64,000 nucleotides of DNA from a virus: the IMG/VR virus record IMGVR_UViG_3300030004_000001, positions 93,396-157,395 of that record; one strand, written 5' to 3'. This document shows positions 1 through 9,308 of this stretch, one piece after another (position 1 is the first letter of the stretch; every line of letters begins with the position of its first letter). The notes beneath the pieces were generated by a model. The model ran no database searches. It had not been told where the DNA came from and worked only from the letters and a program-made list of their open reading frames with translations. The translations under genes and the position numbers were made by a program.

Positions 1-1116
1 AGCTGCTGCGAAAGTAATTGCAGAAGTAGATTTTACTATTGCAATTACTCCTGATTTATAAGTAGTAATCGGATTACCACTAGCACCTTCAGATGTACAG
101 AAGGTTTGCTGAGTTGAGTTAAACCACATATCTCCTAATGCCGCAGTATTAGAATAAGCTGTAAAGTTAACCTTTTGTGTAAAAGTAGTAGTTGTAAATT
201 GTCCAGTACTAGGAGTAGTAGCTCCAATAGGTCCAGGTGTTGTTAGGGCGGTTGCTATATCTGACGTTACGATAGTATTCCATGCAGGAATAGCACCATT
301 TGTTCCTGTACCTGTTTGAGTATAGAATTTCTTAGTGGTGGTTGTATTTGGAGCTAATAATGTTGTTGTATCAGTATTTGATTGATAGGGAACCGATCCT
401 AATAATGTAGTAGAGTTACCGCCTACTAAATTAGTAGATTTAGTTACCGCACTATTTATTGCAGTTCCCGGAATACCACTAAAATTAGTTCCGGTTAAAG
501 TTGGTGTTATAGACCATGCAGGAATCGCCGAAGCCGATCCAACCAATACGCCCGTAGCCCCTGCAAGTATTGACGGAACACCGGTCGCACCGGTCGTTAA
601 TATGCCGTAATTAGCCGGAGATATGTAGGCTGAAGTTCCGGCGGCTGACTGGTAAACTATTTGATTTGCACCACCACCAACTAGGGAAGTTGCTGTACTA
701 GCGTTTCCGGTTAATGGTCCTACGAATAAAGCTGATGTTACCGAAGTTAAACCTACTAACGTGGTGGCTGTTGTTCCAAGTAATATATTAGTAGTTCCAA
801 TAGTTACACTTTCATTAGCTATACCATCTACTTTTTCCCAAATAGTTCCATTAAAGAAAAGTAAATCACCAACATTCCATTGAGATATTCCATCTATTAG
901 TGTACTTCCTGAAGTTCCAACCCTATAATAAGTTCCCTGTATTCCAGTTCCCGATGCTAAAGTTGGACTATTAGTATTAGCATTCCATACACCGCCAAAT
1001 ATATTTAACCCATTTAATGCATTAATAGCATTTTCGATTATGGTCCAGTTAGAATCTAACTGAGCCCAAGTTAATTCAACTGTATAATCTGTACGTCTAT
1101 ATAATGATAATGTCAT
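1..1116 (-). CDS. tail fibre protein, N-terminal part (runs off the window)
   Basis: Open frame of 372 codons from an ATG to the window edge, no stop. The start is MTLSLYRRTDYTVELTWAQ; the body is Thr/Gly/Ala-rich and low in charge, with repeated motifs such as LVGGGANQIVYQSAAG, TTGATGVPSILAG and PAWNTI that are typical of phage tail-fibre shafts. The ATG overlaps the stop of the upstream gene (ATGA), so the two are translationally coupled. The C-terminus and any receptor-binding tip lie outside. The fibre call rests on composition and motif style, not on a search. Confidence 0.8.
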   Translation of the reverse strand, partial: MTLSLYRRTDYTVELTWAQLDSNWTIIENAINALNGLNIFGGVWNANTNSPTLASGTGIQGTYYRVGTSGSTLIDGISQWNVGDLLFFNGTIWEKVDGIANESVTIGTTNILLGTTATTLVGLTSVTSALFVGPLTGNASTATSLVGGGANQIVYQSAAGTSAYISPANYGILTTGATGVPSILAGATGVLVGSASAIPAWSITPTLTGTNFSGIPGTAINSAVTKSTNLVGGNSTTLLGSVPYQSNTDTTTLLAPNTTTTKKFYTQTGTGTNGAIPAWNTIVTSDIATALTTPGPIGATTPSTGQFTTTTFTQKVNFTAYSNTAALGDMWFNSTQQTFCTSEGASGNPITTYKSGVIAIVKSTSAITFAAA

Positions 1117-2123
1117 CAAATATCCTCATAACCCGGTATTGGAAAATTTGGTGGAACTGGAACCGTCACAGAATAACCATCGATTACATATCCACTTAAA
1201 ACATAACGATCTGGTTCTATATAATATCCAGCACCTAAAGTTAAATCTGCCGGCATTACTGCTGGAATTAACAAACTTAAAAATCTATTATCTACAATAG
1301 ATTTTACATATGCAGATAATATATTTATTGAAGTAGTTGATAAATTAATTGGTACTATATAGTATCCAACTGTTTGATATTTAATTAAGTCAATAGCATT
1401 GTTAATGTAAGTTTCATCTGGTATCGAAACCACTATTGCTTGTGATGAGTAATTTAATCCTTTAGAAAGTTCTAAATTTTTCTCATTTGAAATATCAGTA
1501 GCGGTTACAGGATTGTAAATTGTAAGAGTTGAAGTATTTATAGTCGTATTATAAGTAATGATAGAATCTGCATTAATTACAGTTGGAAATGACACTATAT
1601 TTGATCTATTACTAAAAGTTAAACTTACCTGCTGACTACTTATATTATATGCATACGGAATTACTTCACTTACTTTTTCTATTAATTTATAAGTTAAAGT
1701 TCCTGTTAAAGTTAAAGTTGTAGATAATGTAAATGAAATTAAAGAAGTTAAATTATAAGTAAAAGAACTTATATTAGATGCAAATAATAAATTATTACTA
1801 CTATCGTAAATTACAAATAAACAATTAGGATTAAATTTAGCAGTAATAGGAATAGAACATGTGATAATATTAGTAGAACTACTATTAGTTAAAGATATTT
1901 CTGTTGTTAATTCTTGCCAATATGAAATAGTTGGTACTATAGAAGTTGGATCTAATATTTGATTACTATTGGGACTCAATTGAATTGTATTATATGTACT
2001 ATCAGTAAAAACTGGAATACTAGATGTTTGAGTTTTGGATATACCTATAAATATAGGTATCATAGTATCCACTGTTGTTGTAGTAGAAGTATTTTCTGCT
2101 AATTGTTTTACGCTAACGGTCAC
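1116..2123 (-). CDS. tail fibre/baseplate-associated structural protein
   Basis: 335 aa with a GTG start (MTVSVKQLAEN) preceded by CGAGGA. Ser/Thr/Asn/Ile-rich beta-type composition. The C-terminus reads PADLTLGAGYYIEPDRYVL and then GYSVTVPVPPNFPIPGYED. It directly precedes the fibre gene with a 3-nt overlap, which suggests an adaptor or fibre-connector role. I do not recognise a named family. A weak promoter and the dnaE terminator lie just upstream. Confidence 0.7.
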   Translation of the reverse strand: MTVSVKQLAENTSTTTTVDTMIPIFIGISKTQTSSIPVFTDSTYNTIQLSPNSNQILDPTSIVPTISYWQELTTEISLTNSSSTNIITCSIPITAKFNPNCLFVIYDSSNNLLFASNISSFTYNLTSLISFTLSTTLTLTGTLTYKLIEKVSEVIPYAYNISSQQVSLTFSNRSNIVSFPTVINADSIITYNTTINTSTLTIYNPVTATDISNEKNLELSKGLNYSSQAIVVSIPDETYINNAIDLIKYQTVGYYIVPINLSTTSINILSAYVKSIVDNRFLSLLIPAVMPADLTLGAGYYIEPDRYVLSGYVIDGYSVTVPVPPNFPIPGYEDI

Positions 2124-2143
2124 AGAATTAGTCCTCGACTTCC

Positions 2144-2174
2144 ATTATATATGAAAGCTTGAGAATATAATAGC
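2144..2174 (-). promoter_or_regulatory. putative promoter for the fibre pair
   Basis: TATAAT at 2144-2149 (minus) lies about 20 nt ahead of the GTG start. The upstream AGCTAT follows a terminator T-tract as in the recurrent cassettes, but the GCAA of the usual -35 is replaced by TATA. It could be a late variant of the same promoter. Weak. Confidence 0.4.
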
Positions 2175-2207
2175 TAAAAAAAATAGCGCCCAATTAGATT
2201 TGGGCAC
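2174..2207 (-). terminator. rho-independent terminator of dnaE
   Basis: On the minus strand GTGCCCAAAT-cta-ATTGGGCGC is followed by TATTTTTTTT, a few nt after the dnaE stop. The stem has a G-C core and a long T-tract. Confidence 0.85.
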
Positions 2208-2212
2208 TATCT

Positions 2213-5200
2213 TTAAAATACATTTAACTCAATTCTAAATCCCATTTCTTTTACTTTTTCATGAATACTTTTATCATAATTCATATTTTCGTATAATTTA
2301 AATAATAAATTACTTTCTCCATCAAGATCACTTTCATAAATATTAATATCACAACAACCTGGTTTGATAAAACCTAACAAAGCTGATTTATCTATATCTT
2401 TTACCTTAATTTTATTATCACTATACAAATTAGCTTGTGTTACTACAATTCCTAATTCATTAACCATTTCATAAATAATTAATGAAGTTTCGTTTTCATC
2501 CTCACTATTAGTATTGGTTTTTAAGATTCCTCTAAATGCATATGTTTGTTCTTTTTCAAGTATAGTTCCATATTCTGCATATTGTTTTGTAAAAAGTACT
2601 GCTTTCATTTTACCTCTAACCGTCTCGATAGTAAGAATAGCCATATCCTTACCATCCTTCTTAGTTTTAGTTCTTTTTATTTCACTAATAATTCCAATAT
2701 GTATATCTTCTTTTAGAGATTCAATCAACCATTTATTTTCGTTGAGAAATCCACTATGTACGTTGAATCCATAGCAAGTTTTCTCCATATATGCATCTGA
2801 AGGAACATTGGCTTTTTTACCATAATCTAATGCGAATATCTCACTTGGTTCAAATAAATTAAAAATATCTGAATTTTCATTCGACTTATTAAATTTTAAA
2901 ATTCTATCAATATTACCCAAAAGAACTGCTTTGTTTTTTTCGAAATGATCAAATGCTCCACTATAAATTAATGTTGCTAATTGAGTTTTATCTAATTTAT
3001 TTTTTTCGAATACCTGAATAATAGACGAATATGGTTTATTATTAGCTAAACCTATTGAGGCATTTCCCATACCTTTAATAGAACCATATCCCATCATTAC
3101 GCCATCTTTAGTTAATTTAAAAGATTCCTCAGCTTCATTTAATAATGGAGGTAAAAATTCTACTTTATCTTTTAAATTAAAAAAATGAGATCTAAGTTTT
3201 GCACTATCTTTTAAATCTAAAGATAGTAATGATGCTGCGAATTCTTTTGGATAATAGATTTTTAAATACATAGTCCAATAACTCAATAGAGCATAGGCAT
3301 AACTATGGCTTTTGTTAAAGCAATAATCTGCAAATTTGAGGATCTGTAGCCAAAGCTTCTGTATTAACTCTTTATCATATCCATTATTTATAGCTCCATT
3401 AATAAAAGCATTTTCCATAGTTTTCATTAATATTTTATCTTTTTTACCAATTGCTTTTCTGAGATTATCCGCTTTTGCTAAAGTAAAGCCTGCGATTTTC
3501 TGAGAAACAAGCATTACCTCTTCCTGATAGACAAATACCCCATAAGTTTCAGCCATCAAATCCTTAAATTCTGGCAATGTATATTCAGGATTAACAGAAT
3601 GCTTATTGTGAATAAAATCATCTGTCAGACCGCTCATGAGAGGTCCAGGGCGATAGAGTGCTGTCGCCGCGGCAATATCGGCAAAATTTGTTGGTTTAAT
3701 TCTAGTTAAGATTTTCTGCATTCCGTCAGATTCAAATTGAAATATCCCATGCGTTTCTGCTCTAGCAAATGCTTCAAATATTTTTGGATCATTTAGAGGA
3801 ATATTTTCCATATCATAATAAGATTTACCTAATAAATTCATAGTATCTTTAATTAATCCTAAAGTAGCTAATCCTAAAAAGTCCATTTTTAATAGACCAA
3901 ACTTTTCAGAATCTTTTTTATCTAACTGACATATTCGTTCACCTTTTTCATAAGATACGCCAGTTAGTTCATTAATTGGTTTCGGTGATATAATTAAACC
4001 AGCAGCATGAATACCAGTTTGTCTAATAAATCCTTCTAACTCTAATGCTTCTTTCCAAACAGATTTATTATTCTCTGCCCAATCTTTAACTAATTCAATT
4101 TCATAAGCCTCATTTAATGTAGGAGGAGTTCCAAATTTAGATGGTGGAAAATAAGAAGTAATTCTATTAATTTCTTCAGGATTTATATTATATAAACGTG
4201 CAGCATCTTTTAGAGCAGATTTAGATTTTAATTCAGAAAATGTAACAATTTGTGAAACATATTCCGTACCATATTTTGTTTTAATATAATCAATAACGAA
4301 CTGTCTATCATTAGTACTAATATCTGTGTCAATATCTGGTGGAGAGACTCGCTCTGGATTAAGAAATCTTTCGAAATAAAGACCATTTTGAATAGGGTCA
4401 AGTTTAGTAATATCGAGACAATAAGCAACAATAGAACCGGCGGCTGAACCTCTTCCGGGACCAATAGGAATATTATGTTTCCTAGACCAATTGATAAAAT
4501 CAAAATTAATAAGGAAGTAGTTTTCATAGTGTAAAGTTTTAATAACAGAAGTTTCATAATTTAATCTTTCTCTATATTCTTTTGATTCTGGGCATTTACG
4601 TTTAAAACCAGCTTCGACTAATACATCAAAATAATCTGAAGCGTTTTTGCAATAAATAGGATATCTATCTTTACATTCTATAATAGGTTTAGAATGTCGA
4701 GTTAATAGATTTTTATAATTAGTTATAGCATCTGGAATTAAAGATGCTAATTGATAATGAGATTCATCATAATACCACTTATGCCCTTCATGTTTATATC
4801 CACGAGCAGAAAGTAATTCTACAATATTCATATCTCGTTCGGTGAGACCATATGAATCGTAGAAAAATACTGGATTATATTGTAAATAAATTTTATTAGC
4901 TATATCTTCATTTGCATTAACTGCTATGAATATTTTTTCTTTTGGTAGTTCATTGATAAAAAGAAAATCTGGATCAACAATCACCACAATATTACCTTCC
5001 AGAATTAAATCTGAAATAGTAATACGTGGTGAATAGTACTTATGAAAATTGGCTAAATCCGTCATTAAGCAAAGTGATTTATAAGCTTCTTCATTATAAG
5101 CAAAAAAACGTGCCCTTTGAGTAGGGACACGTTTTTCGTTATATGAATTTACTACAAATAACTCTACCGATGGAATATTAAGCGGATTTAATCCTATAGA

Positions 5201-5335
5201 ACTAACTACGGATGACATATTACCATTTTCACATATTGAAATTGGTGTATCAAATTTCATCTTTTTTAATTGTTTAAATCTAATAGCACTTTTAGATAAT
5301 GTAAAATCAGTTTTAAAACCCAGATTGCATAGCAT
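2213..5335 (-). CDS. dnaE: DNA polymerase III alpha subunit (C-family replicative polymerase)
   Basis: 1040 aa. C-family polymerase motifs in order: PGRGSAAGS (about residue 290), catalytic PPDIDTDIS (about 332), RQTGIHAAGL (about 445), MDFLGL, FQFESDGM (about 530), RPGPL (about 565), YQEEVM, and KSHSYAYALLSYW (about 682). An OB-fold-like stretch lies near residues 870-945. The N-terminal PHP region (about 240 residues) is present but lacks the H-x-H and later His/Asp metal-site motifs, so a PHP exonuclease looks dead. It is about 120 residues shorter than E. coli DnaE, chiefly at the C-terminus (tau-binding region). No separate proofreading exonuclease is in the window. Led by its own sigma70-like promoter. 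Confidence 0.95.
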   Translation of the reverse strand: MLCNLGFKTDFTLSKSAIRFKQLKKMKFDTPISICENGNMSSVVSSIGLNPLNIPSVELFVVNSYNEKRVPTQRARFFAYNEEAYKSLCLMTDLANFHKYYSPRITISDLILEGNIVVIVDPDFLFINELPKEKIFIAVNANEDIANKIYLQYNPVFFYDSYGLTERDMNIVELLSARGYKHEGHKWYYDESHYQLASLIPDAITNYKNLLTRHSKPIIECKDRYPIYCKNASDYFDVLVEAGFKRKCPESKEYRERLNYETSVIKTLHYENYFLINFDFINWSRKHNIPIGPGRGSAAGSIVAYCLDITKLDPIQNGLYFERFLNPERVSPPDIDTDISTNDRQFVIDYIKTKYGTEYVSQIVTFSELKSKSALKDAARLYNINPEEINRITSYFPPSKFGTPPTLNEAYEIELVKDWAENNKSVWKEALELEGFIRQTGIHAAGLIISPKPINELTGVSYEKGERICQLDKKDSEKFGLLKMDFLGLATLGLIKDTMNLLGKSYYDMENIPLNDPKIFEAFARAETHGIFQFESDGMQKILTRIKPTNFADIAAATALYRPGPLMSGLTDDFIHNKHSVNPEYTLPEFKDLMAETYGVFVYQEEVMLVSQKIAGFTLAKADNLRKAIGKKDKILMKTMENAFINGAINNGYDKELIQKLWLQILKFADYCFNKSHSYAYALLSYWTMYLKIYYPKEFAASLLSLDLKDSAKLRSHFFNLKDKVEFLPPLLNEAEESFKLTKDGVMMGYGSIKGMGNASIGLANNKPYSSIIQVFEKNKLDKTQLATLIYSGAFDHFEKNKAVLLGNIDRILKFNKSNENSDIFNLFEPSEIFALDYGKKANVPSDAYMEKTCYGFNVHSGFLNENKWLIESLKEDIHIGIISEIKRTKTKKDGKDMAILTIETVRGKMKAVLFTKQYAEYGTILEKEQTYAFRGILKTNTNSEDENETSLIIYEMVNELGIVVTQANLYSDNKIKVKDIDKSALLGFIKPGCCDINIYESDLDGESNLLFKLYENMNYDKSIHEKVKEMGFRIELNVF

Positions 5336-5388
5336 TTATATATTCTCCATTCAGAGCAGGCCATCGGAATAATGGCGACCCTAGAATA

Positions 5389-5417
5389 ATTGTAACACAA
5401 AAATTCCTAAATGTCAC
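5389..5417 (-). promoter_or_regulatory. dnaE promoter
   Basis: GTGACA, 17-bp spacer, TACAAT on the minus strand, overlapping the end of the upstream small gene. The 5' leader contains a short hairpin (GCCAT-tattccg-ATGGC) before the start region. It differs from the TATGCAA-type promoters elsewhere in the window. Confidence 0.65.
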
Positions 5418-5623
5418 TCATCTTTATTATAAGAAAGTGGAATGGTATTCACAAAATTTTCATCAACTTCAAGATCCTCATAATCAAAAGTATCCATAGC
5501 TTCTGTATAATCCATATTTTCAATTAAAATAGTTTTAATATAAATCTTCTTTCCATGATCCATTTGATGTTCAATATAACCATCTCGTGGATTTTCACAA
5601 GCTAGAATAATTACACTATCCAT
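5414..5623 (-). CDS. hypothetical acidic protein
   Basis: 69 aa, acidic (many D/E, C-terminus NKDE). Starts MDSVIILACENPRDGY and has the segment YTEAMDTFDYEDLEVDE. Not recognised. The start overlaps the end of the next upstream gene by 8 nt, so it belongs to the same operon. Confidence 0.7.
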   Translation of the reverse strand: MDSVIILACENPRDGYIEHQMDHGKKIYIKTILIENMDYTEAMDTFDYEDLEVDENFVNTIPLSYNKDE

Positions 5624-6029
5624 TTTTAAATCCTCTCTTTTCCCATTCAGTTCTGCATATAGGATGATATATTTCCCATTTGCTCATATCTGGATCATTT
5701 TCCTGAGCATACTTTTGAAATTCTAAAGTTTCTTCTTCATTCAAATCTCGAAAATACATACACGACCCCAGTTTAGTTTTTCGAATTATTGAGAGTTTTG
5801 GTTTATATGGGATTTTAGATTCTATGGAAATTTTCTTAGCTAATTCAATTAATTCAGTTGATGGAAATAATCCTTCAATTGGTTTATTTCTCCACTTTTT
5901 AAATTCCCAATAATAATGACCATCATTATTTTTAATTGCTATAAATATACAAATATCCCAATACCAAATTCCATCTGGAGATTCGGAATGTTTAATTGTT
6001 AATACTTTATCTGAGATTACGTTTATCAT
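5616..6029 (-). CDS. hypothetical protein, 137 aa
   Basis: Soluble, mixed alpha/beta protein with many aromatics (GIWYWDICIF, HYYWEFKKWRNK). No family recognised. Both ends overlap neighbours by 4-8 nt, so it is part of the 5.4-9.3 kb operon. Confidence 0.75.
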   Translation of the reverse strand: MINVISDKVLTIKHSESPDGIWYWDICIFIAIKNNDGHYYWEFKKWRNKPIEGLFPSTELIELAKKISIESKIPYKPKLSIIRKTKLGSCMYFRDLNEEETLEFQKYAQENDPDMSKWEIYHPICRTEWEKRGFKNG

Positions 6030-6736
6030 CCTAAAGTTGCTTTAGGTCTATAAGTAGAATTTAAATCTACGCTTTTACCCGCCTTATGACCTTGATTGTA
6101 GGCTTCGCTATTAATCTTAGTATTACTACCAGTTCCTTTACGTAACTTACCAACACTTTCTGAAATAAAATCATCTACATCATCAAGCTGATGCTCTACT
6201 TTAATAATGGTAAATTTAGAAAAACCTACTTGAGCACGTTTCTTGCCTTCGTATAATTTTTCCGAAATGCCGGCTACTGCTCCAAGAAACCAAGACTGAG
6301 CGTAACTATGTCCTCCACCAATAATGGCAAATACAGAAAGATTAGTTAATGTTACTACTGCATATCCAAGTAAGAATCTGACATTATCAATATCGGTTTG
6401 TCGTCCAAAGATAATTAGCTTAGTACCACGTTTTTGATCTGCGCTTGGAGAATAACCATATTTTACTAAACGACAATTATTAAAAGTTGCTAACATGGTT
6501 GCTAGTTGACTCTTCCACCCTGGAATTCTACCAGCCATAAATAGAGGTTCTTCGTCCTTAATAATAGGTTCATTATTTATGATAATCGAATCATGCAATT
6601 CTGCTTCAGTTAATCGATATTTAATTAAAAGTTCCTGAGCAAAACCCATAGCAAGAGCGGCTTCATTTTCATTAGCCGAAGCCGCCATTGCTAAGAGTTT
6701 CCGAATACGTTCTTTAATTGTTTCCGTAGTATCCAT
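6026..6736 (-). CDS. DUF2786-type protein
   Basis: 236 aa. Residues 5-45 match the DUF2786 pattern: helix ERIRKLLAMA, then NENEAALAMGFAQELL and KYRLTEAEL. The rest resembles the companion C-terminal domain of phage DUF2786 proteins (GRIPGWKSQLATML, then FGRQTDIDNVRFLLGY, which is metalloprotease-like in layout). C-terminus EAYNQGHKAGKSV. The biochemical role of the family is unknown. Operon member, 4-nt overlap with the downstream gene. Confidence 0.8.
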   Translation of the reverse strand: MDTTETIKERIRKLLAMAASANENEAALAMGFAQELLIKYRLTEAELHDSIIINNEPIIKDEEPLFMAGRIPGWKSQLATMLATFNNCRLVKYGYSPSADQKRGTKLIIFGRQTDIDNVRFLLGYAVVTLTNLSVFAIIGGGHSYAQSWFLGAVAGISEKLYEGKKRAQVGFSKFTIIKVEHQLDDVDDFISESVGKLRKGTGSNTKINSEAYNQGHKAGKSVDLNSTYRPKATLG

Positions 6737-7043
6737 TAGCGTTCAATTGCCTCTTAGCTTCATCATCCCAAAATTTAGGAAATTCATTATCTACTTTATA
6801 AACATATTCTTCTGCGGCTTCATTATTCTCATCATACTTAATCATGAGTTGATAGTATGTTCCAAAATCATGAGGACATCCTTTGAGTCTAAAACTTACA
6901 GTTTCTGGAATTAATCCAAAAGTACGTTCAATCTGATTTACTAAGGTGTAATATTCTAATTTAGATTTAGTATAGTAATCATCTTTACCATTCTGAATAC
7001 ATTCTTCTTCTGAAGGCACTGTGTCGAATTCAATATAATCCAT
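6714..7043 (-). CDS. hypothetical protein, 109 aa
   Basis: Acidic, 109 aa: MDYIEFDTVPSEEECIQ at the N-terminus and a Tyr-rich centre. Not recognised. Overlaps the DUF2786 gene by 23 nt and follows the next gene by zero spacing. Confidence 0.7.
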   Translation of the reverse strand: MDYIEFDTVPSEEECIQNGKDDYYTKSKLEYYTLVNQIERTFGLIPETVSFRLKGCPHDFGTYYQLMIKYDENNEAAEEYVYKVDNEFPKFWDDEAKRQLNANGYYGNN

Positions 7044-7352
7044 TTAATTATTTACCAAATTCAAAAAGTCACTTACAATCTTTGTACGATTTACATAACG
7101 GGTATCAAGATCTATTAAGAATGCAATAAACTGCTGAATAGTATTCTTACTATTTTCATTCAAAGGAATGTCAGTTTTATAAATTCCCAGATTATCACTA
7201 TTAAGCTTAAGTTTGTAAGTAGAATCAGTTTCCCTAATATAATTGATAATAGTAGTGTTGTCTGGCGGAAAAATGACATTCAATTCAATAGAATCAATAT
7301 CTGACCTATCGACCAAATCTACTGTAGTTTTGATATTTTCGAAAGTCTTCAT
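7044..7352 (-). CDS. hypothetical protein, 102 aa
   Basis: 102 aa, no cysteine, predicted beta then alpha (C-terminus FIAFLIDLDTRYVNRTKI). No family recognised. It abuts genes on both sides without spacing. Confidence 0.7.
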   Translation of the reverse strand: MKTFENIKTTVDLVDRSDIDSIELNVIFPPDNTTIINYIRETDSTYKLKLNSDNLGIYKTDIPLNENSKNTIQQFIAFLIDLDTRYVNRTKIVSDFLNLVNN

Positions 7353-7742
7353 TTAGCACCCCATCCTTCGTTCCATTTCAGATTCCATATCCATTTCATA
7401 AATAACTTGACTAGTTAATTCAATTTCATTTAAAATCTCTTTATCACATAATTCTTTATCTATAACAATCAATCTTCCTTCGCCTTTACAAATATCACAT
7501 CTTTGATCATAACATCCTTCTCTCATTTCTTCCATAAAATCTGGATCATAGTCTTCATCTTCAGAACTAAATGCAATATCTCTCAAACTAGTTCTAAGAT
7601 GTCTACCTTCTCCATTACAGTTTTCACAAAGTTCAATCTTGTGAGGTACTACTTCTGCGCCATTTTCAAAATATAAAATAAGTTCATTTTGTTTAAATTC
7701 TGCGTCAAAATTTTCTACAAGAAAAGGATCAATTGGAATCAT
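7353..7742 (-). CDS. phage zinc-finger protein with two CxxCxGxG (DnaJ-like) motifs
   Basis: Start taken at MIPIDPF because an upstream in-frame start would run into the neighbour. Two DnaJ-type knuckles, CENCNGEG and CDICKGEG, are separated by an acidic insert (SSEDEDYDPDFMEEM), a layout common in small phage proteins. It probably binds one zinc. The role is unknown; it is not a J-domain protein. Confidence 0.8.
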   Translation of the reverse strand: MIPIDPFLVENFDAEFKQNELILYFENGAEVVPHKIELCENCNGEGRHLRTSLRDIAFSSEDEDYDPDFMEEMREGCYDQRCDICKGEGRLIVIDKELCDKEILNEIELTSQVIYEMDMESEMERRMGC

Positions 7743-7930
7743 TCTTCTATATATCCTAAAAACCAAGGTCCACGTTCTTTAGTTCTACGTTTAAGATATG
7801 GTTTGTTACAAGTTTTCCAAGATGATTCTAGATCTTTACAAATATCTTGTGCTTCTTGTAAAGTTAAATTAGAATAGATTGTAGACTTTTTTAATTTTTC
7901 ATTCATATAGAAAACTTTGACTTTATACAT
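7739..7930 (-). CDS. hypothetical basic protein, 63 aa
   Basis: 63 aa, Lys/Arg-rich, one helix (LTLQEAQDICKDLESSW) and a C-terminus of RRTKERGPWFLGYIEE. Overlaps the zinc-finger gene by 4 nt. Not recognised. Confidence 0.65.
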   Translation of the reverse strand: MYKVKVFYMNEKLKKSTIYSNLTLQEAQDICKDLESSWKTCNKPYLKRRTKERGPWFLGYIEE

Positions 7931-8202
7931 TGCTCTTCTCCATTAGCAAGATATTTAGCATATTCCAACATTAACTTTTTACTCGGCATACTATATGGAT
8001 TTCCCATAGCAACCTGTTCTTCCAAAAACTTTGCTAAATACTTATACATTAACGAAAGATATGCTTCAGCAAAATATTCTTTTGACTTATTGAACGTTCT
8101 AGCTAATTTAACTACTTTAAGATCTGTGATTTTAAGTTCTAAATAGAATTGAACTTCATTTGAATAAAAGATATCTAAATTTTCGAATGTAGTTTTAATC
8201 AT
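7903..8202 (-). CDS. hypothetical protein, 99 aa
   Basis: 99 aa, helical second half (SKEYFAEAYLSLMYKYLAKFLEEQVAM). Not recognised. Overlaps both neighbours: the ATGA junction at 8199-8202 couples it to the gene upstream. Confidence 0.7.
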   Translation of the reverse strand: MIKTTFENLDIFYSNEVQFYLELKITDLKVVKLARTFNKSKEYFAEAYLSLMYKYLAKFLEEQVAMGNPYSMPSKKLMLEYAKYLANGEEQCIKSKFSI

Positions 8203-8375
8203 TTGATTTGAAGTCCAATAAAAGCAGCGTGATCTACAACTTCGATATACTCTTCAAAAGGTCCATATGTTGCAAATACTTTTTTAGAAATAACATCTAT
8301 ATCTAGAAGAAAAAGTAGTAATTTTCCATCAATATTTTTAATCTCAACTAATCCGATATGTTGATGTTTAGTCAT
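8199..8375 (-). CDS. hypothetical protein, 58 aa
   Basis: Short gene read by hand: MTKHQHIGLVEIKNIDG at the start, then a hydrophobic LLLFLLDIDV segment, and TGA overlapping the next ATG (ATGA). It also overlaps the end of the upstream gene by 8 nt. The overlaps on both sides and the lack of other coding support it. No function inferred. Confidence 0.65.
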   Translation of the reverse strand: MTKHQHIGLVEIKNIDGKLLLFLLDIDVISKKVFATYGPFEEYIEVVDHAAFIGLQIK

Positions 8376-8634
8376 TTTTGATCATTCCTTTAGCGAAGTT
8401 GTACATTATCTCATTAGCTTTAATGAATTTTACATGAGATTCAGTAAAAGATTTAAATAATAATTCTAAATCTTGTTTAAATTTATAACCTTTTGCTAAA
8501 TCTACTTCGGCCCCAATTCTTAAATCTTCACAACTCCATCTATTATCAAAATCAAAAACTGCATCAAGTTCATTTGAGTTGACTTCACAAATATACTTCT
8601 TTGGATAACCTTCTCCATAACCTAATATTTTCAC
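8368..8634 (-). CDS. hypothetical protein, 88 aa
   Basis: 88 aa (MKILGYGEGYPKKYI). The mid-part ELDAVFDFDNRWSCEDL is acidic, the C-terminus helical. Not recognised. Overlaps both neighbours by 4-8 nt. Confidence 0.65.
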   Translation of the reverse strand: MKILGYGEGYPKKYICEVNSNELDAVFDFDNRWSCEDLRIGAEVDLAKGYKFKQDLELLFKSFTESHVKFIKANEIMYNFAKGMIKND

Positions 8635-9068
8635 ATTATCTCCTGTACACGAGCATGATAATAGTCTTTTTCGAGAGTGATAATTCTAGTAAAAATAAAA
8701 TTCTCAATAGTAAACTCATTTAAAGATCTAATTGAAGTATAAAGAAAACTATAACTAATATTTAGTTCTCTAGCAAGTGCAGCAAGATTGGTGAATGTTT
8801 GACCTTTATTGGTTTTTTTATTATATATAATCCATTCATTATAATTAATATATTTTCCACGATCAAGATTATTATTTTTCTTAACCTTTTCTTTCCAAAT
8901 TTCTTTTTCGGTTGGTTTATAATCAATACGTTCAATTTTAAGAAAATCATTATTATAAGGAGTTCTAGGACTACTACTAATCCTATTATAGATATGATTG
9001 TAAAAACCTTTATTTCCATTCGGAAAATGATTTTTTAGTTCAGTCATCAATTGATGCTGTTCAATCAC
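8631..9068 (-). CDS. putative DNA-binding protein (NUMOD/HTH-like)
   Basis: 145 aa. The centre reads WIIYNKKTNKGQTFTNLAAL then ARELNISYSFLYTSI, a short beta element followed by a helix-turn-helix as in NUMOD-type modules of homing endonucleases. No nuclease catalytic motif is visible, so it may be a regulator or the DNA-binding remnant of an endonuclease. The N-terminal half is basic and Asn-rich. Confidence 0.55.
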   Translation of the reverse strand: MIEQHQLMTELKNHFPNGNKGFYNHIYNRISSSPRTPYNNDFLKIERIDYKPTEKEIWKEKVKKNNNLDRGKYINYNEWIIYNKKTNKGQTFTNLAALARELNISYSFLYTSIRSLNEFTIENFIFTRIITLEKDYYHARVQEIM

Positions 9069-9110
9069 ATAGGATTCTTCAGTATTCTTTACTGTAATCT
9101 TATACTCATT

Positions 9111-9299
9111 TCAATCATGCCTTTCAGGTGGTCGATATTTAATTACGTATTTCTTATCCATTAGATCTTTCATGATTTTTTGCTTAATAAGTTCGCAAGT
9201 ATATTGATTAATTCCATTATTATTTCCTAAATTAACTTGTTCTATAATGGTAATTACTTTCTGTAAAAATTCTTCTTTAACATCTCTTATAGTTCTCAT
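9111..9299 (-). CDS. hypothetical protein, 62 aa
   Basis: 62 aa, helical (MRTIRDVKEEFLQKVI; CELIKQKIMKDLMDKKY), basic C-terminus. SD GGAGAAT before the ATG. It is the first gene after the structured RNA at 9309-9545, so that RNA could also act as its leader. Confidence 0.65.
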   Translation of the reverse strand: MRTIRDVKEEFLQKVITIIEQVNLGNNNGINQYTCELIKQKIMKDLMDKKYVIKYRPPERHD

Positions 9300-9308
9300 T
9301 ATTCTCCA